Below are positions 11,211 through 22,989 of a stretch of 64,000 nucleotides of DNA, piece after piece. The notes below the pieces were generated by a model that was not told the origin of the DNA, did not search any database, and was given only the letters and a program-made list of their open reading frames with translations. This DNA comes from Globomyces pollinis-pini. Its lineage: Eukaryota > Chytridiomycota > Chytridiomycetes > Rhizophydiales > Globomycetaceae. The stretch's first letter is position 1; each line of letters starts with the position of its first letter. Location: contig MU621143.1 of NCBI GenBank assembly GCA_025399215.1, positions 1-64,000 on the forward strand, written 5' to 3'. The position numbers and the translations under genes were made by a program.

Positions 11211-11814
11211 TTATACAAGTTCCATATCCGTTCGGTTGGTTTTCTCTCCCATTTTGTGTTCCATAATTTTTTGTTTAATCTCATCTCCTTCAACCAATTC
11301 AATATTCTTTTGTAAAGCTTTGATGTTTTCTTGTAATTCCCGTTCTTTCTTTCCAGCCATTCTAATAAAATAAGTTTCAATATCATTCAATTACCTATTC
11401 TTGAAATGAACACGTTCTCGTTTAGCCTTGATTTCTTGTACTCGTTTGATTGCTTTGAGAGTGGTGGCCATGAGATCTCTATCATAACGGATCGGAATGT
11501 TTCGTCGTTTCTCAAATTCCAAAGTAGCATCCTAGAATAGTGAGAGATGAATGAATTACCACAACCATTTCCTTGCCTGCAGCTCTTCGGAAAGCCTTGG
11601 TCCACTTGACTTTTCTTGGATTTCGTTTTAATTTGAAGTTTTTGTGGCATTTAGACCGACACTAGAATAAGAAAAACAATGATTACAAATCGGAACGTTT
11701 TAGAGTCATTACGAACAAACATGACTCCATGACCAGGATAGCAAGTTGATGAGCAAAAATAACACTTTTCCAATCTCTGTATTTGTTATTAATATCGTTG
11801 TATTTGGTTACCAT
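11211..11814 (-). CDS. RLP24: ribosome biogenesis protein RLP24
   Basis: Five exons with introns of 35, 25, 28 and 33 nt give 160 aa. The spliced protein starts [18 protein letters not shown] and continues [20 protein letters not shown], giving the C-x2-C ... C-x3-C zinc site of the L24e family, then [19 protein letters not shown], which distinguishes RLP24/RSL24D1 from the ribosomal protein. RLP24 is a placeholder for L24e on nuclear pre-60S particles, removed in the cytoplasm by the AAA ATPase Drg1 (family knowledge). The ATG at 11814 is the entire first coding exon: the intron begins on the next base. It is divergent from the myosin gene. Confidence 0.9.
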
Positions 11815-12132
11815 TGTAGATGGGGATGTATGACTAGGAGTGTATTATTTAAAAAAAAAAAAAAAAAAAAAATATTGAAAGGATGACAATAATCAACCAT
11901 GTGGCGTTCAACAACTCCCTATGTTATGAATGAACTCTGAAAGAAACAGATCGAATACAAAAAAATTCTATTAATCAATACTATAGATCACATCTATTTC
12001 AAATCAAATTCTGTCCAAAGAGTGAAGCTTTTATTTAATTGTTTTTGATGACGCGTTTTGAACAAAACAAACAATATGCTGATCGCGAGTTTTCAAATTT
12101 TTATCCACTCCTAAAGACTTTTTATTTTCATA
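11815..12132. promoter_or_regulatory. divergent promoter region RLP24 / myosin II
   Basis: 318 bp between the two divergent start codons. It contains an unbroken run of 22 A at 11851-11872, which probably disfavours nucleosomes, and one ACGCGT hexamer at 12051-12056. No open frame is supported. The promoter role follows from position only. Confidence 0.5.
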
Positions 12133-15100
12133 ATGGCAAGTCATTTACTGTCTAGGATTGTTGCAAATGCATTTAATGATACGTTAGCTCAAGCTCATTG
12201 GGCTGAAAAGAAATGGGTTTGGGTTGCTGATAAAAAAGAAGGTTATCTGCAAGCCTCCATTTCAAAAGAAAACGGAGATGAAGTCGTCATTTTATTAGAT
12301 GATAATACTGTATTGATTTCTTTCTTTCATTATTAGACTCGTACTGTAAATATCAATGACACGGAGAAAATGAACCCTCCAAAATTCGACCGTGTAGAAG
12401 ATATGGCTGAATTAACTCATTTAAATGAAGCATCTGTTGTTCATAACTTAAAATTGAGATATCTCTCTAACCTTATTTATGTAAGTTACACCAACACACA
12501 AATTGTTTCCTATATTTCTCATTTCACAAAAAAAAATACTTATGACTAACTATCTTAGACTTATTCTGGTTTATTCTGTGTGACTGTAAATCCTTACAAG
12601 AAGCTTCCTATTTATTCTGATGACATCATTAGAGCATACAAGGGAAAGAAACGATCCGAAATGCCACCACACGTTTACTGTGTCGTTGACCAAGCCTACA
12701 ATGATATGATCAACACTAAAGAAAATCAATCCATCTTAATTACGTAAGAAAATCTATTGTTTTTATGTTGCTAGTGGTGAATCTGGTGCTGGAAAGACTG
12801 AAAACACCAAAAAGGTTATTCAATACCTTGCTTCCTCTACCAATACATCAAATAAGTTGGGTCAGCTTGAGAACCAAATCTTGCAAGCTAACCCGGTTTT
12901 GGAAGCTTTTGGTAACGCTCAGACAATTCGTAACAACAACTCTTCCCGTTTTGTAAATTGATTTATTTTGATCATAATTATAGGGTAAATTCATTCGTAT
13001 TGAATTTGCTTCTTCTGGAATGATTGCTGGTGCAAATATTGAAAGATATTTATTGGAAAAATCTAGAGTGACTCATCAAACACCAAAAGAACGTAACTAT
13101 CATATCTTCTATCAATTACTCAAGGGTGCTACCAAAGACATTAAAGGTATAGGTATTGAATTGTTTATTTCTTTAGATAGTTTACTATTGGATGGTACTG
13201 CATCAGATTATCGTTTCACCAAAAATTCAAACAAAAATATTGATGGAGTTGATGATGCTGTTGATTTCAAAGCACTTTGTGTACGAATTGAAAATGATTT
13301 AATTGAATAGGAATCTCTTGGAATTATGGGTATTGACGGTACTGGACAATTGAGTTTGTTTAGAGTCATTGCTGGTATTTTACATCTCGGTAATTTGACA
13401 CTCGAGGCCGATCGAGAAGATAATGCCAACATCACTTCTCAATCCCAACAAGCCGTTCAAAAAGTTTGTCATGTCCTTGGAGTTTCCGTAACAGAATTTA
13501 CTCGAGCTTTACTCAAACCTCGTATCCGAGCAGGTCGAGATTGGGTGACACAAGCTAGAAACTGTGAACAAGTCTATTACTCTATTGAAGCATTAGCTCG
13601 ATCACTTTATGAACGTATGTTTGGTGATCTATTAGATCGTATCAACCAAACTCTTTACACCACTACTCAAAAAACTTCCTTTATTGGTGTTTTAGATATT
13701 GCTGGTTTTGAAATTTTCGAAAAGAATAGTTTTGAACAATTATGTATCAATTACACCAATGAAAAACTCCAACAATTCTTTAACCACCATATGTTTATCT
13801 TGGAACAAGAAGAATATAAACGAGAAGGCATTGAATGGAAATTTATTGATTTTGGATTGGATTTACTTCCAACCATTGAATTGATTGAAAAGACTTCGGT
13901 AATGCTTTGTTTTTGATTTATGTGTAGCCTATTGGTATTTTATCATTATTGGATGAAGAATGTGTGATGCCTAAAGCAACTGATAAAACGTTTATTGATA
14001 AATTAAATGGTTTATGGAAAGGAAAGAGTCCAAAATATGAAACTCCACGATTTAATGCTGGATTTATTTTACAACATTATGCTGGTAAAGTTGAATATAC
14101 TGTTGCTGGATGGTTGGATAAGAATAAAGATCCGTTGAATGAAAATGTGACCAAATTGTTGGCCAAATCTTCTGAAAAATATCTTTGTTTGTTATTCCAA
14201 GATAGTTTGGATGAAGGTGATGATGGAAATCGTGGTGGTGGTGGTCGAAGAGGTGCTTTCCGAACTGTTGGACAAAAACACAAGGAAGGTTTGACTTCAT
14301 TAATGAATCAACTTTATTCTACTGCTCCTCACTTTGTCCGTTGTATCATTCCAAATGAAGAAAAGAAACCTGGAAAAATTGATATCAATTTGGTGTTGGA
14401 TCAATTACGTTGTAATGGTGTACTTGAAGGTATTCGTATTTGTCGTGCTGGGTTCCCAAACAGACTTGTCTTTGAAGATTTCAAATCTCGTTATGAAGTT
14501 CTAGCGTACGGCTTATTACCAAAAGGTTATGTTGAAGGTCGAAAGGCCACACAAATTTTATTGGAACATCTTAATGTTGACAAGAATCAATATCGAATTG
14601 GGTCTTCAAAGGTTTTCTTTAGAGCCGGTGTACTTGCAGATTTAGAAAACCTACGTGATGTTCAATTAGCTAAATACGTTGTTCGTATCCAAGCCATCAT
14701 GAGAGGTTACTTGTGTAGAAAACTTTACAAACGTAAAATTGAACAATTTCGTGCTATTCGAATTATCCAGAAAAATGCTAGAGTCTATGTTTTACTTCGT
14801 GAATGGTCTTGGTGGAAACTATATACAAAAGTTAAACCATTACTCAATGTGACTCGAACGGATGAAGAATTGAAGAAACGTGAGGCTTTATTGAAAGAAT
14901 GGGAAGATAAAGCTAGAAAAGAAGCTGAAGAACGACAAAAGATTGAACAATTACGAGTTGCTTTAGAAATTGAAAATAAACGAATTGAAGAATTACTTGC
15001 TCAAGAAAAGAATGCAGCAATTGATCAAGCGGAAATTCTTGCACGTACTCAAAAACGGGAAGTTGATCTTAATGATCAAATTAAGGATATCATCAAAGAG

Positions 15101-18100
15101 CTTGAAGAACGAGAAGCAAGCAATGAATCTTTACTCTCTACCAAGAAGAAACTTGAATCTGATATTCAAATTTTGAAAGATCAAACTGTCAATGATGCCA
15201 ATTCCTTGGATCGACTAGAAAAAGAAAAGGCATCAAAGGATCAACGATTAAAAGAACTAGAAGAAGAACTTCGTCTCGAACATGAAAGAGTATTAAAATT
15301 GGAAACCGATAAGAAAACAATCGAAAATCAATTAAACAATTTGGAACATGAATTATCTGTATCTACTGATTCACAAAGTGAACTTGCAAAATATAAAGCT
15401 AAATTGACTGCTCAATTACAAGAAGTTGAATCAAAGTATGAACAAGAACAAAATGATCGACAAAAATTGGATCTCAAGAAAAACTCTCTTGAACAAGATT
15501 TGAACAAAGCATTGAATACAATTGCTGAATTGGAACGTGTCAAGAGTGATTTAGAATTGACTATCAAAAAGCGGGAAACCGAATTAGCAAGTTTAAATGA
15601 AAACTTGGCACAACAAGGGACTGAAAAAGATGGTATTGAACGTCAAAGACGAGAATTGGCTATTAAACTTCAATCCTTGCAAGATGAGCTTGATAATGAG
15701 AAATCAGAGCGTGAAAAGATTACCAAATTGAAGAAGAAAGCAGATCAAGAAGTGGATGACTTGCGTAATATTATGCAAGAAAAGGGCAATGAAGAATCTA
15801 AACAAGGAGAATTACGTCGTTTACGTGACCAAGAAGTATCTGATTTGAAAATGCAACTCAATACCACTCAAGAAGCTCTTGAAGATACTCGCAAGAAAGC
15901 CAATCTCAATGCTGAAAAACTCAATGTTGAAATTGAAAATGTTCGTCAAGAAGTCACCCAAGCTGCAAAAGTAAAGTTGGGTCTTGAACAACAACTTGCT
16001 GAACTAAAAGAAAACTTTGAAAAAACTGAAGATGCTCGTGGTCGATTAGAACGAGCCAAACGTTTGACCGAGACTGAATTAGAATCGGTTAAAAATCGTG
16101 TCAATGAACTAGATACTACTTTATCTGAATCCAAATCTCAACGAGATTTGCTTGAAAAGCAAGTCAATAGTTTATCGTCGAGATTGGAAGCTTTGGAAGC
16201 AGACAATTTGAGATTAGAGCGCGAAAAGCAGACCATTCAACGTCAAAGTGATTCGATCAAAGAAGAACTTGATAGTGAAATCCAAAAGAAAAACTCAATT
16301 GATGGACAAAGAAAGAGATTATCAGTTGAAGTGGCAGATCTTCAAGCACGCCTTGAAGAGGAAGAAGCCGCTAAATTGGATCTCAATAACAAATTAGCAA
16401 GTAGAACAGCTGAATTGGAAACTTTCAAAGAAAAGTACAGTAAGGATGTCATTGCTCGCACTGCGGAATTGGAAGAAGCCAAGAGAAAAGTTGACAAAGA
16501 TCTTATTGATGTCAATGCGAAAGTTGAAGAAATGGAACGTACCACTGCTAACTTGGAAAGAACTCGAACACGTCTTAGTACCGAAATTGAAGATTTGAAG
16601 TTGGAAATTGATCGTGAACACAATAGTGCAAGAAATTCTGATCGTTTACTCAAACAAGTTGAAGCTCAAATGAACACCACTAATTTGAATCTTGAAAATG
16701 AACGTAGATTGCGTGAAGTAGCTGATTCTGCTGCTCGAAAACTTCAAGGAACCATTGATTCTATGCAATTAACTTTGGATGAAAAGATTAGTCAGATTGG
16801 AAGTCTTCAAAAGAGCAAAAATGATATGGATGCTGAATTAAAGTCACTTATTAATGAAATCGGTGATGGTGGTAAAAATGTTCATGAACTTGAACGTCAA
16901 AAGCGTAAACTGGAATCCAGAATTGAAGAATTGACTCTCCAAGTTGAAGCTGATGAAACTGCTTTACGCCAAGCAGAAGAATCAAAGAAGAGTCTTGAAA
17001 ACCAATTCGCTGAATTCCGTAAAAAGTCTGAAGGTGATATTTTGGCCAAAGAATCTATTATGGAAGAAACCAGAAGAATGTTGATGAAGGAAGTGAATTC
17101 ATTGGGAGAGCAGTTAGATGAAGCTAATAATCAAAAATCGGATCTATTGAAAGCAAAAAAGAAACTGGAGGAGCAAGTTGAAGAACTCTCTTCCAGAGCA
17201 GAAAATTCAGCAAAAGGTCAATCTGATTTACAAAAGATTAAAAGCAAAAATGAAGCTGTTGTTCGAGAATTACAAAATCGTTTAGAAGATGAAGTTCGAA
17301 ACCGTACAAACCTTCAAGAACTAGCCCAACGTCATGAAAAGAAAGCTAATACTCTTCAATCTGAAATCGAACGTTTAGAAGTTCAAGTAGATGCTACCGA
17401 ACGTACCAAAAAACAATTGGAAAAGAAGTTGGAGGAATTAGACCGAGAATTAAATACTGGAGATGATAGTCGGGCTGCATTGTTGGACTTGAAACGAAAA
17501 TTGCTTAATGAAAACGAATCACTCAAGACACGCCTTGAAGAAGCCGAAGACGCAAAAGAGGCTTTAATTGCTTCAAAGAATGTAGCACCAGACACTGGGT
17601 TACGAGGTGCCGCTATTTTGGAATATGAAGAAAAGGTATCAAAACTTGAAGAGTCACGTCGAGCACTTTTGGCTGCCCAACGAATTTCAGTTCAAGAGTT
17701 GGATGAAAAAACATTACAGTTGGCAACGAGTGAAAAAGTTCGAAAACAATTGCAAATAGATTTAGATGATGTTCGAAGTCGATTAGAATCTGAGTCAGTT
17801 GCAAAAGGAGAAGAAAGTGCTAACCGTCGTAAATTGTCAGCAGAGTTGCGAGATCTTCAACTTCGTTATGATGTTGAAGTTGCCAAAGTTGCTGAATTGA
17901 CTGATGCATTAACACTCTTTAAAGCAAGGGCCGAACAAGCATCTGAAAAGCTTGAAGCTGCAGAATTGGGTCGAGTTAAAGCTGAAAAGAATGAATCTTT
18001 ACTCAAGGGAGCTATCAAAGAAGCAGATGAAAAGGTTCAAGAGGGATTGAAAGCAAAACGTGCCGCAGAAGATCACGTCAAAGCTTTGGAAGAACAAATT

Positions 18101-19340
18101 ATTGACTTGCAAGATAAACTTGAAGACAATTCACATGAATTGGGCGATTTACATGTAGCAAAACGTAAATTACAAGAAGAACTTGCTCAAATTAATGAGC
18201 GTAACCGTGCAGACATTGCTGAACGTGAACAATTTGAAGAATTGGGACGAAAGAAGTACCAGAAGGAGATTAAATCTTTGATGGAGGAATTAGAAACGGA
18301 AAAATTAAAGTGTATCAGTATGAAAGAGCATCTACGTGATTTTGAAACCGAAATTGAATCTCTCAATATCAAAATTGATTCCGAATTACGATCATCTGTG
18401 CTATGGAAGAAGGAAAAAGAGAAGTTGGAACTAAAGTTGGAAGATCTTACCAGGGCCCAACTAGATTTCACCGCCAGAAACGAGCAATTAGCTAGCACTA
18501 TCAGTGCAAATGCCTCTGAAATTCGTGATCTCAGATCTCATATTGACGATCGTGATGCTCAAATCCAACAATTTGAAAAACAAAAACGTAGTTATGAACA
18601 ACGATTACAACAATTGGATGATGAATACAATAACTCTTTACGCGATCGTAACAACATGAACAAGAGCGTAATGAACTTGGACCAAGAAGCTCAAAACTTG
18701 AGAAGTTTGGTTGAAGATTCAGAGAAACAAGTTAAAGATGCAGAAGACCGTGTCAGAAGAGCAGAACAACATGCTCAAGAAGTGCAAGCCGAGCTCAGCA
18801 AGGAAAGAAATGTAAACATTGAATTAGACAAGTGCAAGCTTGTTTTAGAAAAGTCTCTCAAGGAATTGACCGGAAGATTGTTTGAACTTGAAAGCATTAA
18901 TTTGGCTCGTGATTCTAATACTACCAAACGACTTGAATCTCGTATTGAAGAATTATCGAATCAATTAGATGCAGAGCAGAAGGAAAAGAACGAAGCTCTC
19001 AAGAATTCCCGTAAAACGGAGCGTGTTATTCGTGAATTGCAATTCCAAGTCAGTGAACGTGACAAATTCAAAGCTCGCTTTGATGAAGAGCAAGACAAGA
19101 TGGAACAGAAACTGAAAAAAATGAAATTGCAACTTGATGAATTGGTAATTTTCTATCCTGAGCTGACTTTTAGGAACTCTCTGAAAGCAATTTACAGTTA
19201 GCAAAACGACGTGCCGAGCGAGACGCCCAAGAGTATCGTGAAAAATGCCAAAAGTAAAGAACATTTATCTTTTAACTATTAGATACGAAAAAGAAGTGGA
19301 TAAATTAAAAGGTCGTATGGATCGTGGTATTGCTGGCTAG
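12133..19340 (+). CDS. conventional myosin II heavy chain
   Basis: Ten exons (nine introns, eight of 27-31 nt and one of 78 nt) give 2,297 aa. The SH3-like N terminus ([13 protein letters not shown]) is followed by the motor: [18 protein letters not shown] (P-loop, with an intron just before the first Gly), [15 protein letters not shown] (switch I), [10 protein letters not shown] (switch II), a Gly/Arg-rich loop 2 and [13 protein letters not shown]. Two IQ-type motifs near residue 764 ([12 protein letters not shown], then [10 protein letters not shown]) bind light chains. The remaining ~1,460 residues are heptad coiled coil with a single proline (VAPDTG, about residue 1,734). It should assemble into bipolar filaments that drive cytokinesis and cortex contraction. 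The total is longer than usual for the class (about 1,950-2,120 aa). Confidence 0.95.
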
Positions 19341-19537
19341 AATTTGAATAAATTCCAGATGCACAGATTGATTTAATGTTTGTATGACTGATTATCTATA
19401 TTGTAGCATAATCGAGTAATGAGAAAATGAGCTTCAAATAATAAAAGCCTAAACGGGTGCACTTTATTAATTATAGAATTTTCGGGAAGGAGATGGGCCA
19501 AACAACAAAGTACGAATTTCTGGAAGCATCTATGACA

Positions 19538-20429
19538 TTAAGTATTTAAAAGTACATTTTCTTGTAGCAAATCCAATCGTGATTCAAGAGTGTTAGAACA
19601 CAAAATATTCCAATTTGGAGTTCCCAACACGACACCTCCATAACTGTTGTTAATTTCAACCTTATACCTTTCTTTAGGCAAAGGATTAGCCTTGTCAACT
19701 TCAATAGTGCAATCAATACCACTTGCTTGTTTGAAAATTTGGACTGCATCCTTAATTGCACTTTCTGCTAAGTTGTAATCTTGTTCACGGACTTTAACGA
19801 GAACATTTTTTTCCATTAAACGATACATTCCCTAAAAATTATTAATATTCATTCAATAGATCTTCAGATGGTGCAGTTTAGGTTTGATGTTGTGACTCAA
19901 GCCATAATTTAAGACAAATATAGTAGATATAGTACCTGAAGAAGAAGATTCTTCAACAATTCTTGATATTTTCCTGAATCTTTTGTTAGAGAGTTCAATT
20001 GCAATTTTGTCTGCGCGAATAAATCATTCAAAACTTGTTGCCGTTGGGCCAAGACTTGTAGTCTATTTTTGTTGATCAAATGGGATGCAGAGCTGCCGAT
20101 AGATTATTAACTAAGAAATTACCTTAGATTAGTACATTTATGAAATTACATTTTACGTTGAACATCAGCTTGTTTAAGTTTTTTTTGAAAGAAAGCTTCA
20201 ATAGCGACAGTTTCAGCTCTAACTAGCTTTCCCTTTTCGATGTTGAATTCTTCATCGGCCTTTATCTTAGTTTCCCTTGCTTTTTCCAGGGCCTCTTGTT
20301 TGATGAAGGCGACCTAAAGTATCAAGATAAAGTGATTTGCAATACCTAAACAATCATCAGTTTGATGATATTTCTAACCATTTTGTTCATTTCCTGAGCT
20401 ACTTCTGAATCATTCAATCTGCCAGCCAT
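19538..20429 (-). CDS. VMA4: V-type H+-ATPase subunit E
   Basis: 221 aa after splicing, close to the usual ~226. It starts MAGRLNDSEVAQEMNKMVAF, continues with the family helix (IKQEALEKARETKIKADEEF, then LINKNRLQVLAQRQQVLNDL) and ends with the conserved C-terminal domain (YNSYGGVVLGT-like NNSYGGVVLGTPNWNILCSN). Subunit E forms the peripheral stator of the vacuolar proton pump together with G (family knowledge). Of its three intron sites, two (20314-20378 and 20093-20149) are double introns joined AG|GT without an exon between; the third is a single 104-nt intron. Its stop faces the myosin stop, and it is divergent from COG7 (69 bp between start codons). Confidence 0.93.
20093..20149 (-). other. 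back-to-back double intron in VMA4 (site B)
   Basis: A 57-nt removed segment consists of a 27-nt GT-AG intron (20149-20123) directly abutting a 30-nt GT-AG intron (20122-20093). Both begin gtaatttc. Removing all 57 nt restores the family sequence QRK-I-SASHLINKNR. Confidence 0.85.
20314..20378 (-). other. back-to-back double intron in VMA4 (site A)
   Basis: A 65-nt removed segment divides into a 33-nt GT-AG intron (20378-20346) and a 32-nt GT-AG intron (20345-20314) with no base between them. Splicing the whole joins MNKM to VAFIKQE as in the family. Confidence 0.85.
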
Positions 20430-20498
20430 CTTGAGTAAAAAAACAAGAAATCATTAAAAACCATTAAAAATATTTAACAATAAGAAATTCAAGATTTA

Positions 20499-22892
20499 AT
20501 GACAGAGAAAGAGAATGTAACGAAACCTAGTATAAAAGGTATCAAATCATCAGATGAGAGTCTGCAAAACGAATTAGAATTGTTATTAGATTCAATCATG
20601 AAAGAGGAATCTGTTGAATCCCTGGCTACAAGAAAGAGTAACCTTCTTAACTAATCATAGTCGATGCTATCAATAATTTAACTGTCAATTATGAACTTCT
20701 TAAGTTGGAAAAATCAATTCAACTTCAACATCTAACAACTTCTGCAATTAATAGAATGCCAAATATATTGGCTGATATGAAAAAACTTCAATTAAAAATA
20801 AACGATATTCACTCTCTAGTAGCTTCCACCAAAGTCTCATTAAATGAAAAACATTCCAATGACAATGTTTTTGAATCTTTAGGTTAATTTCTATTAAACT
20901 AATATGTTAGGTATTCATATCTGTAATGATACTTATAATAGTACAATTGGACAGGGTAGCTTCTCGAATGAAAGCAACGAGATCTTGCTTAAAAGATGCT
21001 GATAATTGGTCAACAGTATCCGCTGAAATGGAAGTATTCATATATATTTATTAAAAGAAAGGCACTATTTGTCGCAAAAGATTATACAAAGGTTGCTCAA
21101 AGGTTGGAAGAAGCTGATAAATCATTGTCAATTTTATCCAATGTGAATGATTTGAATGATAGAAAAGAACTTTTACAATCATTATCTGATCAATTTATTA
21201 CGCTGTTGAAATCAGATTTAATGGAGGCAATGTCCACAAACAACCTCACGGATGTAAAGTCTCTTCTTTCTCATTTAAACACCATCCACAAATCAGATGA
21301 GATTACAAACATTTACTTCGATTCCCTTAAATCAACTTTGTCTGAAAAGTGGAAAGTCTCACAATCGGCTAAAGACTTGCTTATAGATCTCAAAAATTAT
21401 CTAACAGACTTATTGACACTTTTCAACAATGAAAAAAATCGCTGTCAAACTATTTTCGGAAAAGATAGTAATTTACAATTTAATCTGGTACTAAAAAGGC
21501 TATTGCAATCATTGGAACCTAACTTGACCAATCTTTTGTCCTTGATAGATAAATCTGGAAATGAAGCTAGTATAGTTATTTTCGTTCAAGTATTATAGTT
21601 ATCCATTAATCGTTAGTTTTATCAAATTGTATTGGCATTTGGGTCACAATTTGAAAAAGAATACCCTGTAGAGCAATCTAATGCTAAATGGAGCACAGAG
21701 TTATTTCAACCATTCATTTATTATCAGGTTTGATTTTCATTAATTAACAGAATTGATTAGAAAAAATATGACGTTTATGAAAGAAAATGTTTAAAATCCA
21801 AATCAAAACTGTTTACATCAGATTCACAGAAATTATTAATGTCTTCCATTAGTACTGCTGAGTTGGCATTGAATCGATTTATACAATTCACATTCTGCTT
21901 GCCAAAAAGTGATATCGCCAATCTACTTGACGAATTTTTTTCTGATGTCATTCACAATTTCAAAAATAGAAATGGTATTATAAAGAGTGACGTAGATTAT
22001 CTTGATCAGACGGAGCTGACTGAATCTGACCTAAAATTATTTCAAAATTGCATTGATGGCTTGAAGCAAGCGGTTAGCTTTCGACAGCAGGTAAATCTTT
22101 TGCTTTAACGCGAAGTTGGAAGAGTTTTGGGCGAAAGTTGATGAAGGTTTGAATAGCCCTCTTGCAAAAGGATCAATAATGGCAAAGTCGCCCCCAGAAA
22201 TATGTCAAACGAGTGTATCTAGTCTCTCTTCCTTGAAAGGGTTTGCTCACAAAGTTGGCGAGAAACATTCTTCTATCCAGCAATCATTTGACTTGGTCTA
22301 TAAGAATCAAGAGCAAGTACTACATTCAATATTGGTACCAGTTACCTCCATTTTAGATAAATTTACATCAATGATTGAATGGAGTTCAACAAATGGAGAG
22401 TCACAAAACGTCCCACAATTCAGCCTTTCTCCCCTACCATACATCACTTGCATTGGAGAATATCTTTTGACATTGCCTCAATATTTTGACTCTTATTCAC
22501 AAGAAGAGTTTCTGAAAGTGTTTGTAAACGAGTTGCCATTGCTTACAAAGGATGATAAGGAACAGTCTAACGATGATGACTCGTCTTTAGATTCAGAAGA
22601 AGTCGAAGACAGTATCAACATTTGGATTACATCAGCTGTACGAATCACTGAAGACTATTATGTCAAGCAAATCCTCAAGCTGACCACTATGACTGAACAA
22701 GGACGTATGCAACTTATTGCTGATATAACATATTTAAAAAATGTTATGGCAGCAATCGAAATTGATCCTACTGAGCCATTTTCATTTGTTCTAACTGGGT
22801 TAGAATTAACCATTGAAGAGTTGACAGAATTTATGGAGAAACATGATCACACTGTTTTGAAGACTATCATGTCATTGCGAGTGAAGAAATAA
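20499..22892 (+). CDS. COG7: conserved oligomeric Golgi complex subunit 7
   Basis: Six intron sites (one of them double) give 732 aa. The N-terminal half matches COG7: LQHLTTSAINRMPNILAD (family: ALQNMP...), then VQLDRVASRMKATRSCLKDA, DNWSTVSAEMEALF and AKDYTKVAQRLEEADKSL. The remainder is alpha-helical and divergent (DLLPLLTKDDKEQ-like acidic loop near residue 600). COG7 is part of lobe B of the COG tether that retains Golgi glycosylation enzymes (family knowledge). The start at 20499 opens a frame that runs through a 23-nt intron into the conserved helix. It is followed on the same strand, 97 bp on, by phosphomannose isomerase, another glycosylation gene. Confidence 0.8.
20883..20941 (+). 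other. back-to-back double intron in COG7
   Basis: The 59 nt between NVFESL and VQLDRVASRM divide into a 28-nt GT-AG intron (20883-20910) and a 31-nt GT-AG intron (20911-20941) with no exon base between them. Confidence 0.85.
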
Positions 22893-22989
22893 TATAATGA
22901 ATGATTTTATAAACCACGTATACGTACATCCCAACTTTATCTTTACAGTCGTTTAGAAGTTTGGGTGTTGAATTTTTTGTATATTAAAA

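Noticed and set aside
12051..12056. ACGCGT (MCB-like) site before the myosin gene
   Set aside because: A single hexamer; another occurs before MORN3 by chance. No cluster to support function.
13308..13310. In-frame stop in the myosin motor domain suggesting a pseudogene
   Set aside because: It lies inside a 30-nt GT-AG intron; splicing joins FKALC to ESLGIMGID as expected.
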